Assembly: GCA_021323175.1 (NCBI GenBank)
Contig: JAJTCK010000032.1
Coordinates: 1 to 33,877, forward strand
DNA from: Solirubrobacterales bacterium
GTDB taxonomy: Bacteria > Actinomycetota > Thermoleophilia > Solirubrobacterales > 70-9
Length of the DNA: 33,877 nt
Direction: 5' to 3'
Shown here: positions 8,487 through 16,553 of the stretch, piece by piece
How positions within the stretch are numbered: the stretch's first letter is position 1
How the letters are laid out: each line of letters begins with the position of its first letter
Program-made: the position numbers and the translations under genes
The notes under the pieces: generated by a model
What the model was told of the DNA's origin: nothing
Databases searched by the model: none
Seen by the model: the letters and a program-made list of their open reading frames with translations, nothing else

Positions 8487-11400
8487 TCAGGACGCCGCGG
8501 CGGCCTGCCGGGCCCACGCCGAGCGATAGACGCGGTGGGTGCCCTCCAGTCCCTTCAGCTGCATCTCCCGGCCGTCGTCGAAGCGAAGCTTTGTTCCCTG
8601 CGGCCCCGAGGTGACATGGTTCTGGGCGGCCGAGCGCATCTCCTCGCTGACCAGGATCTCCCCGCCGTTCGCCTGGGCCGCGATGCGGGCGGCAAGGATC
8701 ACGTTCTTGCCGAAGAAGTCCCCGTCGGCAGCGATGACCTCGCCGGTGTGCAGGCCCATCCGCACCCGTAGGGAGTCCTCGGCGCCCGCCCGCTCGCGCT
8801 CGGCGAAGGCCCTCTGCACCTCGATCGCGTACTCCAGCGCGTTGCACGGCTCGCGGAACGCGAGCATAAAGCCATCGCCCTGGCTCTTCACCTCGTAGCC
8901 CTCGAAGCGGCCGATGTGCTCGCGGAAGACCGCGTTGTGCTCGCGCAGCACCTGAAGCCAGCGCTCGTCGCCCATGCGCTCGGTCAGGATCGTCGAGTCC
9001 TCGATGTCGCTGAACAGGATTGCGACCGTGCCGTCGGGAGCGGCGTGAGCCCGCAGGTCGGGGCGCTCGCTCTCTATTTCCGCGACGACGTCGTCTATCG
9101 AGGTGGTGACGTCGATCCCGGCGAGGCCCTGAGCCTCGAGCCGGACCGCCATCCCCCTGTCCACTAGGGAGCGCGCACCCATCCGCCTGGCGGAGGGGAT
9201 GGCCTCGCCGACCAGCTGCAGCGCCCGCTCACGGTCGCCGTCGGCGCCGCGGGCCATGAGGATCTCGGCGAGGTCAACCCGCGTGATCGCCATTCCGGGC
9301 CGGTCGCCCATCCGTGTCGCCACTTCGATGGCGTCCTCCATGTGGCGGACGGCCTCTTCGAGCCGCTCGCCGGCCCGGGCGAGCAGTCCCAGGATCCGGT
9401 CGACCGGGCCGTTGCACCCAGCGGCCCGTGCGACCACGATCACCTTGCCGGCGTATGGCGCCAGCTCGTCATAGAGGCGTCGCGAGCGCTCGACGTCTCC
9501 CAGCAGGGCCGCTGCCTCGGCCAGCAGGCCGATTCCAGGCAGCCAGTTGGCGTCGCGCGACACCGCCGAGAAGTCGTCGCCGGTGAAGCGCGACAGCTCG
9601 ACCCGTCCCAGCTCGACCTCTCCGGACCGCGCCGCGAGGGTGATCAGCGCACTCCTCCACGCGGGGATCGCCGGGAAGCGCTCGGCGAGCTCCCTGACGC
9701 GCGGGATCAGCTCGGCGGCGCGCCCCTGGAGGCTGCGAATCTGGATGAGCTGCACCCCGTAGTACTGCTGGGCGAGTGGCTGCTCGGCCCGGCCACCCTC
9801 GCGGCGTGCCTGCTCGGCCAGCTCTTCGGCCGTCTGGATGTCGCCGTCGAGCATGGCCCGCATCGCCCTCATCGCGTGCGTGTGCCAGATGTGCGCGGGC
9901 ATCCGCAGCTCGTCCGCCACGCGCGCGTATGCGGCGAGCTCGCGATCTACTCCCGCGATATCCCCGAGCTCCAGCAGGTTCTGGACCCGGTAGGCGTGTG
10001 CGCGGAGAACTGCCTCGCGGTCCTCGCAAGTCTCGCCGAGCTCCAGCATCTCGTCGGCGATCGTCAGGCGCTCGTGTGCCGCCTCCGGCCCGACGGGCAG
10101 GAAGATCCGCCTGTTGAGCGCCGCGGCCAGGGTCCGCGGCGCGTCCACCTGGCGTGCGATCTCGATCGCCTCGTCCACCAGCGGAGCGGAACGGCCCTGG
10201 GCGTCCACCCAGTACACCTCCTGGGCTTTCGCGCTCAGCAGCGACGCGCGTGCGGCACTCGGCTCGGGGCCGATGGCCTCCAGGGCCTCGTCGATGAGGG
10301 CGACCAGCCGGTCGTCGCAGGTGCCCGCCTCGCCCATCATCGCGATGCCGATCGCCGCTCCCACCAACCCGTCGGCGTCAGCCAGCGCGCGCGCCGACTC
10401 GGCCGCCTTGCCGAAGGCGCGCCGGGCATCGGACACCCGCGACGCGCTCGCCTCCGCGCCGCCCAGGGCGAGGGCAAGCGCGAGCCGGCGGCGCTCATCG
10501 GGATGGTCGTGGAGTTCGAGCACCTCGAGCGCCCGCCCGTAGAGCTCCGACGCCTCCTCGTAGGCGAGCTGCTCCATGGCCTGCTCGCCGGCGCGTTCGG
10601 CGTACTCGATCGCCTTGCTGGTGTCGCCCAGCGGAGCGGCCGCCAGGAAGTGGTGCGCAAGCTCGCCGAGCCGGCTCGGATCGTCGCCGTGCAGCTCCTC
10701 CAGCGCCAGGGCCGTGCCCTGGTGAAGCTTCGCGCGCTGGGCCGGACTGACCTCCTCGTAGAGAGTGTCCCTGACGAGTGCGTGGGAGAAGCCGAACCGC
10801 CCGCCCCCCAGGTTGGTCACGAGCCGTTCGCCGATTGCCTCCATCGCGCCTTCGGTGATCTCCTCGGCGGACACCCCCTTGACCGCCACAAGCACGTCGG
10901 CGTCGAACTCGCGGCCGATCACGGCGGCGACCTTCAACCCCTCGTTCGCCTTTGGGGACAGCCGGTCGAGACGGCGGCCGACGACCTCGCGGACGCCCTG
11001 CGGGATCTGTCCCTGCCAGGCAGCGGGGTCGGCGAGCTTGCCCTCGCTCGCGAGGAGGCGTACGACTTCTCCGACGAAGAACGGGTTGCCGTCGGTCTGG
11101 GAGTGGATCGCCTCCGCCAGGCCGGGCGGGGCGGGTGCACCCGAGGTCATCTGCACGTAGCGGCCGATGGACTCAGACGAGAACCCGCCCAGCGACACCC
11201 GGGTGCCCCCGAGGTCACCGAGCACGCGGGCGAGCGGGTGATGGCGTCCCAGCTCGACGTCGCGGTAGGTCCCGACGATCAGCAGGCCGCTGTCGCCCAG
11301 CTCCCCCGCCACGTGTCTCAGCAGCAGCAGCGAGGGCTCGTCCGCCCAGTGCAGGTCGTCCAGCAGGATTGTCATCGGACGGTCGCGCGCAGCGGCGACG

Positions 11401-12830
11401 AGGAAGCTCGCCACCGAGTCGAACAGCCGGAAGCGGGCCTCGTCGCTCTCGGAGGCGCCCACCGGGGTCGGCTCGACATCCAGCCGTTCGGCGACCTCGG
11501 GCACGAGCTGAGCGATGTCGCCCGATCCGGTGCCCATCTGCCAGGCGAGGGCGACGGGGTCAGCGTCGCGAACGTAGTCGCGGATCGCCTGCACCCACGG
11601 CCAGTAGGCGGGCGCGCCCTCGTCCTCGCGGCAGCGGCCCCAGTAGACACGTGCTCCGCTGACCCGCGAGTAGGTCGCGAGCTCCTCGGCGGTCCGCGTC
11701 TTGCCGATCCCGGGCTCGCCTACGACGAGGACAAGGCTGCCCGAGCCGGCCAGTGCCTGGTCCGCCGCCTCGCGCAGCTCGTCGATCTCGCGCTCACGGC
11801 CGACGAAGATCCCTCCCGCCAGGCGGTCGAGCGGGTTCTCCGCCGGCGCGCCCCGCTCGCCTTCCTCTCCTTGCTCTTCGCTCAGCGCGGCCTCGAGGGC
11901 CTCGCGCGCGCGCGCCGCCCCGGCCGGGCGATCGTCGCCGGCCTTGGCCAGCAGCATGAGCACGGCGCCGTCAAGCGACTCGGGAACCTCGGGGTTGTGC
12001 CGCGACGGAGGGACCGGGTCCGCGTGCAGGTGCTGAGAGATGATCGAGACAGCGTCGTCCCCGGCGAACGGCGGCCTTCCGGTCAGCATCTCGTAGAGCA
12101 GGGCGCCCAGCGAGTACAGGTCGCTCTCGGGACCCGAGCTCTCGCCGAGGGCCTGCTCGGGAGGCAGGTAGGCGACGGTCCCCACCAGGCTGCCGCCGCT
12201 GACGCGGGAGCGTCCCTCGGTCGTCGCGAGTCCGAAGTCGCCCAGGCGCGCCGCCCCGTCGTCGTCCAGCCAGACGTTCGCAGGCTTCAGGTCGCGGTGG
12301 ACGATGCCTCGCGAATGCGCGTGCTCGAGCGCGCGCGTGAGGTCAATCGCGATCCCCACCGCCCGCTCGACATCCAGCGGCCCGCCCCCGGCCGCCAGCA
12401 GGGACTCGACGTCGCCTCCCGGCATGTACTCGCTGACGATGAAGGGGTCGCCATCCTCCTCCCCAACGTCCAGGACGCTGACGACGTGCTGGTGGTCCCC
12501 CAGCTTTCTCATCGCCTGCGCCTCGCGCCGAGCCCGCGTCTGAACCGCGGCAGCCACGTTCTCGGTGTCGAATAGGGCCAGCGCCACCTCGCGGCGGGCC
12601 GCGGTGTCCTCCGCCAGATAGACGCGCTTGCGCCCGCCCTGGCCCAGGAAGCTCCGGATTCGGTAGCGGCCCCCGGCGAGCTCGGCCGGGACGTCGGAGG
12701 GAGGCGGCTGTGCAGGCTCACTCCCCGGGACGGCGATCGGGTCCTGCGCCTCGACCGCGAGCGCGGCTCCGCAGGAGTCGCAGAACCGAGCCCCCTCACG
12801 GTTGTCACTTCCGCAGGAAGGGCAACGCAT
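8487..12830 (-). CDS. Zinc ribbon - Ser/Thr kinase - AAA ATPase - TPR - class III cyclase fusion protein
   Basis: This is a 1447-residue signalling protein. Residues 1-22 form a zinc ribbon (Cys3, Cys6, Cys17, Cys20). Residues about 53-315 are a Hanks-type kinase domain with FLGQGGRKRVYLA as the glycine loop, HRDLKPAN at 178-185, DFG at 198-200 and a PPEQ segment at 223-226. The usual VAxK lysine is absent: the sequence is VALALFD (residues 82-88). From about 342 (FVGRERE) an AAA_16/STAND-like ATPase begins, with Walker A GEPGIGKT (371-378) and a LLDDLHWAD Walker B. A long helical TPR-like region follows. From about 1269 comes a class III nucleotide cyclase domain with metal-binding Asp1275 (FSDIEDST), Asp1319 (GDGF) and Lys1315, and Arg1382. 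The transition-state Asn is replaced by Ile (VILAAR). It probably senses a signal and makes or regulates cyclic nucleotide; the ligand is unknown. Confidence 0.9.
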   Translation of the reverse strand: MRCPSCGSDNREGARFCDSCGAALAVEAQDPIAVPGSEPAQPPPSDVPAELAGGRYRIRSFLGQGGRKRVYLAEDTAARREVALALFDTENVAAAVQTRARREAQAMRKLGDHQHVVSVLDVGEEDGDPFIVSEYMPGGDVESLLAAGGGPLDVERAVGIAIDLTRALEHAHSRGIVHRDLKPANVWLDDDGAARLGDFGLATTEGRSRVSGGSLVGTVAYLPPEQALGESSGPESDLYSLGALLYEMLTGRPPFAGDDAVSIISQHLHADPVPPSRHNPEVPESLDGAVLMLLAKAGDDRPAGAARAREALEAALSEEQGEEGERGAPAENPLDRLAGGIFVGREREIDELREAADQALAGSGSLVLVVGEPGIGKTRTAEELATYSRVSGARVYWGRCREDEGAPAYWPWVQAIRDYVRDADPVALAWQMGTGSGDIAQLVPEVAERLDVEPTPVGASESDEARFRLFDSVASFLVAAARDRPMTILLDDLHWADEPSLLLLRHVAGELGDSGLLIVGTYRDVELGRHHPLARVLGDLGGTRVSLGGFSSESIGRYVQMTSGAPAPPGLAEAIHSQTDGNPFFVGEVVRLLASEGKLADPAAWQGQIPQGVREVVGRRLDRLSPKANEGLKVAAVIGREFDADVLVAVKGVSAEEITEGAMEAIGERLVTNLGGGRFGFSHALVRDTLYEEVSPAQRAKLHQGTALALEELHGDDPSRLGELAHHFLAAAPLGDTSKAIEYAERAGEQAMEQLAYEEASELYGRALEVLELHDHPDERRRLALALALGGAEASASRVSDARRAFGKAAESARALADADGLVGAAIGIAMMGEAGTCDDRLVALIDEALEAIGPEPSAARASLLSAKAQEVYWVDAQGRSAPLVDEAIEIARQVDAPRTLAAALNRRIFLPVGPEAAHERLTIADEMLELGETCEDREAVLRAHAYRVQNLLELGDIAGVDRELAAYARVADELRMPAHIWHTHAMRAMRAMLDGDIQTAEELAEQARREGGRAEQPLAQQYYGVQLIQIRSLQGRAAELIPRVRELAERFPAIPAWRSALITLAARSGEVELGRVELSRFTGDDFSAVSRDANWLPGIGLLAEAAALLGDVERSRRLYDELAPYAGKVIVVARAAGCNGPVDRILGLLARAGERLEEAVRHMEDAIEVATRMGDRPGMAITRVDLAEILMARGADGDRERALQLVGEAIPSARRMGARSLVDRGMAVRLEAQGLAGIDVTTSIDDVVAEIESERPDLRAHAAPDGTVAILFSDIEDSTILTERMGDERWLQVLREHNAVFREHIGRFEGYEVKSQGDGFMLAFREPCNALEYAIEVQRAFAERERAGAEDSLRVRMGLHTGEVIAADGDFFGKNVILAARIAAQANGGEILVSEEMRSAAQNHVTSGPQGTKLRFDDGREMQLKGLEGTHRVYRSAWARQAAAAS

Positions 12831-13051
12831 GTATCCAACTTAGCCCAGCGCCCTCGCGCCTACTGTGAGCTTGCACGCATCGGCGGCGCGCCTGGCGCGA
12901 TGAGGCGCGTGAGCAACGCCCGCGGCACCGGCTCCAGGGACTCGGCCAAGAACGCCAGGACCACGGTCGCGACGGCCGGCGGAGGCAACGACCGAGTCTG
13001 GGTTGGATCGAACGCCGGGCGGTTCCGCGGAGTCGCCCGGCGTCGAACAGC

Positions 13052-13993
13052 TCAGACCGAGTCCGCCGCGAAGGTGTCGCACTCCTGGATGTCGCCGGAG
13101 TCGAAACCGTTGCGGAACCAGGTGCGGCGCTGCTCGGAGGTACCATGGGTGAACGACTCGGGGTCTATGCGGCCCTGGGTCTTCTGCTGGATGCGGTCAT
13201 CACCGACCGCCTCGGCCGCCGTGATGCCCTCCTCGAGGTCGCCGTCCTCGAGGATTCCCTCCTCGTAGACGGAGCGCCCCCAGAGGCCGGCGAAGCAGTC
13301 GGCCTGAAGCTCCAACCGGACCGACAGCTCGTTGGCGTCGTCCGGGTTGGCGTTGCTCTGGCCGCGGACCTGCTTCTCGATTCCCAGCTGCTGCTGGATG
13401 TGGTGTCCGTACTCGTGCGCGAGCACGTAGGCCTGCGCGAAGTCGCCGGGAGCCCCGAACTGCGAGTCGAGCTGGTTGAAGAAGGTCAGGTCAACGTAGG
13501 CCTTCTGGTCGAGGGGGCAGTAGAAGGGTCCGGTGGCGGAGCTGGCCTGGCCACAGCCCGAGTTGACGGCGTCGCTGAACAGGACGAGGCCGGGGGGCTG
13601 CAGCTCGCGGTCGAGGCCCCGGGACTGCTGGTTCCAGAAGCCGTCGAGGTCGGTGAGGACGAAGTTGACGAACTCCTTGCCCCGGTCGGAGGCCTCCTCG
13701 CCGGCGGGGACCGGCTGCTGCGTGTCCTGCGCCGGAGGGACCTGGGTCTGGTCTGCGGGGAGTCCGGGGATGTCGAACCCGCTGCCTCCGCCGCTGCCGT
13801 CCCCGCAGCCGCGCAGGACGAAGAACAGGACGATCACGATGAGGATCGTCCCAACCCCCATCTTGCCGCCGCTGCCGCCGGGAATAGGCAGCCCCATGCC
13901 GCCGCCGCCACTCGGGAAGCCGAATCCACCTCCTCCGCCCTGGCCGCGCCGGTCCTCCAGCCGCGGGTTCCGCTTGCCCGGCTTCCACTTCAT
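13052..13993 (-). CDS. Membrane-anchored neutral zinc metallopeptidase (YpfJ family)
   Basis: The product has 313 residues beginning MKWKPGKRNPRLEDRR. A Gly-rich, flexible N-terminal stretch (17-44) precedes one transmembrane helix (about 46-62, GTILIVIVLFFVLRGCG). A low-complexity Pro/Gln linker then leads to the peptidase domain (about 105-313). The zinc-binding and catalytic motif HEYGH is at 193-197 in YVLAHEYGHHIQQQLG. A further acidic residue is likely in LELQADCFAGLWG. This is the layout of the putative neutral zinc metallopeptidase family (PF04228, E. coli YpfJ), anchored in the membrane with the catalytic domain outside. The substrate is unknown. It precedes cydB by 43 bases on the same strand and diverges from nothing obvious upstream of 13994. 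Confidence 0.9.
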   Translation of the reverse strand: MKWKPGKRNPRLEDRRGQGGGGGFGFPSGGGGMGLPIPGGSGGKMGVGTILIVIVLFFVLRGCGDGSGGGSGFDIPGLPADQTQVPPAQDTQQPVPAGEEASDRGKEFVNFVLTDLDGFWNQQSRGLDRELQPPGLVLFSDAVNSGCGQASSATGPFYCPLDQKAYVDLTFFNQLDSQFGAPGDFAQAYVLAHEYGHHIQQQLGIEKQVRGQSNANPDDANELSVRLELQADCFAGLWGRSVYEEGILEDGDLEEGITAAEAVGDDRIQQKTQGRIDPESFTHGTSEQRRTWFRNGFDSGDIQECDTFAADSV

Positions 13994-14036
13994 CGCCGGC
14001 GAACCTTAGTCCAGGGTCGCGCGGGGGGCGCCGCCT

Positions 14037-15059
14037 CTACTCGAGCAGGCTGCGCTGGCTGAGCACGTAGAGAAGGCCGAGCGACGGCAGGATCAGGATC
14101 GCCGCGATCCCGAACACGACGAGAATCGTGGTGAGCGCCCCCGATGCCGCCGCGGCCGCCTCGATCGTGAGGCCCTCGGAGCCGCCCTCGGGGGGCAGGA
14201 GGTAGGGGTGCTGGGCCACGCCCCAGCCCCAGATCACCATCGCGACCGCGCCGACCGCGAGCGGGCGCCGCCCGAGCGCGGTCAAGCGGTCGTCTTTGCC
14301 GCGGGCAAGGAGGACGAGCGCCCCCAGCCCCGCCAGCGCCGACAGGATCACCAGCGGCAGGCCGGGGCCGGTCAGCCCGTCGTAGACGAAGCGCGCGTCG
14401 GCCCGCAGGGCGAACACCCCGCCCGCCGCGAGCGCGCCGGCAGCGACGGCGGCGCCCAGGGCGCAGCGGCGGAAGTGGGCCGCGACGTCGCCCTCATCTG
14501 CGGCCCGGGCGTCGTGGACCAAGAAGACGGCTGCGAGGTAGGCGCCGGTAGCGACGAACATCGCCCCGATCAGCAGCGGCAGCAGGCCGGTCCAGCTGCC
14601 CATCGGATCGCCCCCGCCGTCCGGGGGTACTTCTCCCGACGCGACGGCGCCCACGACCGTCCCCATGAAGAACGGCGTCAGCACCGAGGAGATCGAGAAC
14701 AAGCGCGTCGCCCAAGCCAGGGAGGTCCCGGTGATGACGTGGCGGAACGCGAAGTTGGCGCCCCGCAGCACGATCCCCACGGCCGCGAGGGCGAGTGGGA
14801 TGTAGAGCGTGGTCATGACCGCCCCGAAGGCCTCGGGGAAGCCTGTCCAGAGCACGACCAGAATGAAGATCAGCCAGACGTGATTGGCCTCCCAGACGGG
14901 CGTCAGCGAGTAGTCGATGCGCCGGGTTACTCGCGCTCCCAGCTCCCCGGCCGGCGGCCGCAGCTGCCACAGGCCGGCGCCGAAGTCGGCACCCCCGAAG
15001 ATCGCGTACATCATCCCGCCGACCAGCAGGACGATCGCGACGGCTTCCGCTTCGCTCAT
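14037..15059 (-). CDS. cydB: Cytochrome bd ubiquinol oxidase subunit II
   Basis: The product has 340 residues and 8-9 hydrophobic helices. It begins MSEAEAVAIVLLVGGMMYAI and carries the CydB signatures FGGADFGAGLW near the N-terminus and SLTPVWEANHVWLIF in the second helical pair, followed by VVLWTGFPEAFGAVMTTL. Subunit II forms the heterodimer with CydA that reduces oxygen to water at the membrane using quinol. The start codon overlaps the cydA stop by four bases (ATGA), so the two are translationally coupled. No cydD/cydC assembly transporter and no CydX-like peptide are seen next to it. Length is normal for the shorter, CIO-like type. Confidence 0.95.
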   Translation of the reverse strand: MSEAEAVAIVLLVGGMMYAIFGGADFGAGLWQLRPPAGELGARVTRRIDYSLTPVWEANHVWLIFILVVLWTGFPEAFGAVMTTLYIPLALAAVGIVLRGANFAFRHVITGTSLAWATRLFSISSVLTPFFMGTVVGAVASGEVPPDGGGDPMGSWTGLLPLLIGAMFVATGAYLAAVFLVHDARAADEGDVAAHFRRCALGAAVAAGALAAGGVFALRADARFVYDGLTGPGLPLVILSALAGLGALVLLARGKDDRLTALGRRPLAVGAVAMVIWGWGVAQHPYLLPPEGGSEGLTIEAAAAASGALTTILVVFGIAAILILPSLGLLYVLSQRSLLE

Positions 15060-16438
15060 CGTGTCGCCTCCTCATGCCTGGGCGAGTACGGCTCCGTCAC
15101 CTCGGCCGGGTCCGCCTCGCGCCACCGGCGCGAGAGCGCCCGCAGCGCCAGGTACGCGCCCACGCCAAGGGCCACGTAGAGCAAAAACGTAAACCCCAAC
15201 ACCCACCACAGTCCCTGGGCGTCGGTGACGGCGTCCTCGACCTTCATGTGGCCCTGCACGATCCAGGGCTGGCGCCCGACCTCCGTGACGATCCAGCCTG
15301 CCTCGAGCGCGATGATGGAGGCCACTCCGGAGACGGCGGCGGCGCGCAGGAACCAAACCGTCTGCGGCAGGTCGCGTCTTCGCCACCAGACGAAGGCGAA
15401 CCAAGCCGCGAGCGCCAACAGCGCGCTGCCGATCCCGACCATGACGTCGAAGGAGGTGTGGAGCAGGGTCAGGGCCTGCGGCTCCTCGTCGTCTGCGATC
15501 TGGTCGAGACCGGTGACCACGGTGTCGGTGCTCCACCCGACCAGAAAGGAGTCCACCCCCGGCAGGCCGATCCCGTACTTGACCTCGCCGTCCTGGCAGA
15601 TGCCGCCGATCCACTCGGTCTGGTCCGGCCCCGTCTCATACACGCACTCCATCGCAGCGAACTTGGCGGGCTGGTGGTCGGCGATCTCGCGCGCGGCGGT
15701 GTCTCCGACGAAGATCTGGATCGGCGTGACGATGCACGCCACGGTGAACGGGATCAGGAAGCCGACGCGGTGGTAGCGGTCGCGGCGCCCCTTCAGCATG
15801 CCAACCGCGTAAACCGACGCCACCCCGAACCCGGCGACCATGTAGGCCGCCAGGATCATGTGGGGGATCTCGTAGCCGGACGCGGGGTTCGTCAGCACCT
15901 CCCAGGGCGAGACGTCGGTGACGTTCCCCTGTGCGTCCAGCTCGAATCCCGCGGGCTGGTTCATCCAGGAATTGACGGCGACGACCGACGCGGCGCCCCC
16001 GAGCCCGGCGATGAAGATCGGAATCCCGCTCCAAAAGTGCGCCCATCCCGGCAGCCGCTTCCACCCGTAGATGTAGATGGCGATGAAGATCGCCTCGGTG
16101 AAGAAGAACAGGCCCTCGATCGCGAATCCGATCCCAACCGCGTCGCCGAAACGCTCCATGAAGTGTGGCCACAGCAACCCCATCTCGAAGGAGAGAACGG
16201 TCCCGGTGACGGCGCCGACCGCGAACAGGACCGCGACTGCACGAGACCAGCGCTCGGCGAGCTTGAGCGCATCGGGATCGCCGTGCCTGCGTCCCCGGTA
16301 CTCGGCGATCAGCATGATCGCGGGGAAGGCCACGCCCAGGCACGCCAGGATGATGTGGAAGCCCAGCGTGAACGCCATCTGGTTGCGCGCCGCCAGCAGA
16401 TTCGAGGAGTCCGCGAGCAGGAGACCGGGGTCGGGCAT
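15056..16438 (-). CDS. cydA: Cytochrome bd ubiquinol oxidase subunit I
   Basis: The product has 460 residues and is multi-helical. Haem ligands visible by family pattern are His28 (FTLGFHIIL), His193 (YEIPHMILAAY) and Met333 (SFDVMVGIGS). The conserved glutamates are at 108 and 115 (FAIEGLFFFTEAIF). The EVGRQPW motif of the quinol-oxidising region is present after a short Q-loop (about 245-320), as in the short-Q-loop cytochrome bd subfamily that includes cyanide-insensitive oxidases. It oxidises quinol and reduces oxygen with high affinity, supporting respiration at low oxygen. The ATG at 16438 is preceded within 4 bases by a perfect 8-bp inverted repeat (16442-16462) that could affect initiation or bind a regulator. 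Confidence 0.96.
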   Translation of the reverse strand: MPDPGLLLADSSNLLAARNQMAFTLGFHIILACLGVAFPAIMLIAEYRGRRHGDPDALKLAERWSRAVAVLFAVGAVTGTVLSFEMGLLWPHFMERFGDAVGIGFAIEGLFFFTEAIFIAIYIYGWKRLPGWAHFWSGIPIFIAGLGGAASVVAVNSWMNQPAGFELDAQGNVTDVSPWEVLTNPASGYEIPHMILAAYMVAGFGVASVYAVGMLKGRRDRYHRVGFLIPFTVACIVTPIQIFVGDTAAREIADHQPAKFAAMECVYETGPDQTEWIGGICQDGEVKYGIGLPGVDSFLVGWSTDTVVTGLDQIADDEEPQALTLLHTSFDVMVGIGSALLALAAWFAFVWWRRRDLPQTVWFLRAAAVSGVASIIALEAGWIVTEVGRQPWIVQGHMKVEDAVTDAQGLWWVLGFTFLLYVALGVGAYLALRALSRRWREADPAEVTEPYSPRHEEATR

Positions 16439-16441
16439 TCT

Positions 16442-16462
16442 GCGCGAAGTATCCCTTCGCGC
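16442..16462. promoter_or_regulatory. Perfect 8-bp inverted repeat just upstream of cydA
   Basis: The arms GCGCGAAG (16442-16449) and CTTCGCGC (16455-16462) are separated by five bases. In the cydA transcript this would form a strong hairpin ending 3 bases before the start codon, with the only purine-rich (ribosome-binding-like) segment lying inside it. It could therefore be an operator for a DNA-binding redox regulator or an RNA structure controlling translation. It does not match the Rex or FNR consensus. Confidence 0.5.
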
Positions 16463-16472
16463 CCGGCGGTCC

Positions 16473-16534
16473 GTCCCGATCCGGGACAGTTAGGGGCGTC
16501 CTAGGGGCCATTCCCGATTTACGAATCGCCCTAG
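16473..16534. promoter_or_regulatory. Cluster of inverted repeats in the cydA/pspC divergent promoter region
   Basis: GTCCCG-ATC-CGGGAC (16473-16487) is a perfect 15-bp dyad. Next to it, CTAGGG (16501-16506) pairs with CCCTAG (16529-16534), and inside that pair lies CGATT-TACG-AATCG (16515-16528). The cluster occupies the only promoter-sized gap between two divergent operons, so operator function is likely, but the protein involved cannot be named from sequence. Confidence 0.45.
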
Positions 16535-16553
16535 CGGCTTCATCGTCACGGCC

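Noticed and set aside
9342-12575. 1077-residue plus-strand frame opposite the kinase-cyclase gene
   Set aside because: It is the antisense shadow of a gene with clear domains; its composition (runs of Arg, Gln, Val, Asp) and lack of motifs fit a GC-rich antisense frame.
12831-13051. Possible small gene between the kinase-cyclase and metallopeptidase genes
   Set aside because: A minus-strand stretch reads VVLAFLAESLEPVPRALLTR and looks mildly protein-like, but it has no good start or ribosome binding site and cannot be told from chance in such GC-rich DNA. Nothing else is seen in this gap.
16442-16462. Rex or FNR binding site upstream of cydA
   Set aside because: The dyad does not match TTGTGAA-N6-TTCACAA or TTGAT-N4-ATCAA, so no named regulator is claimed.
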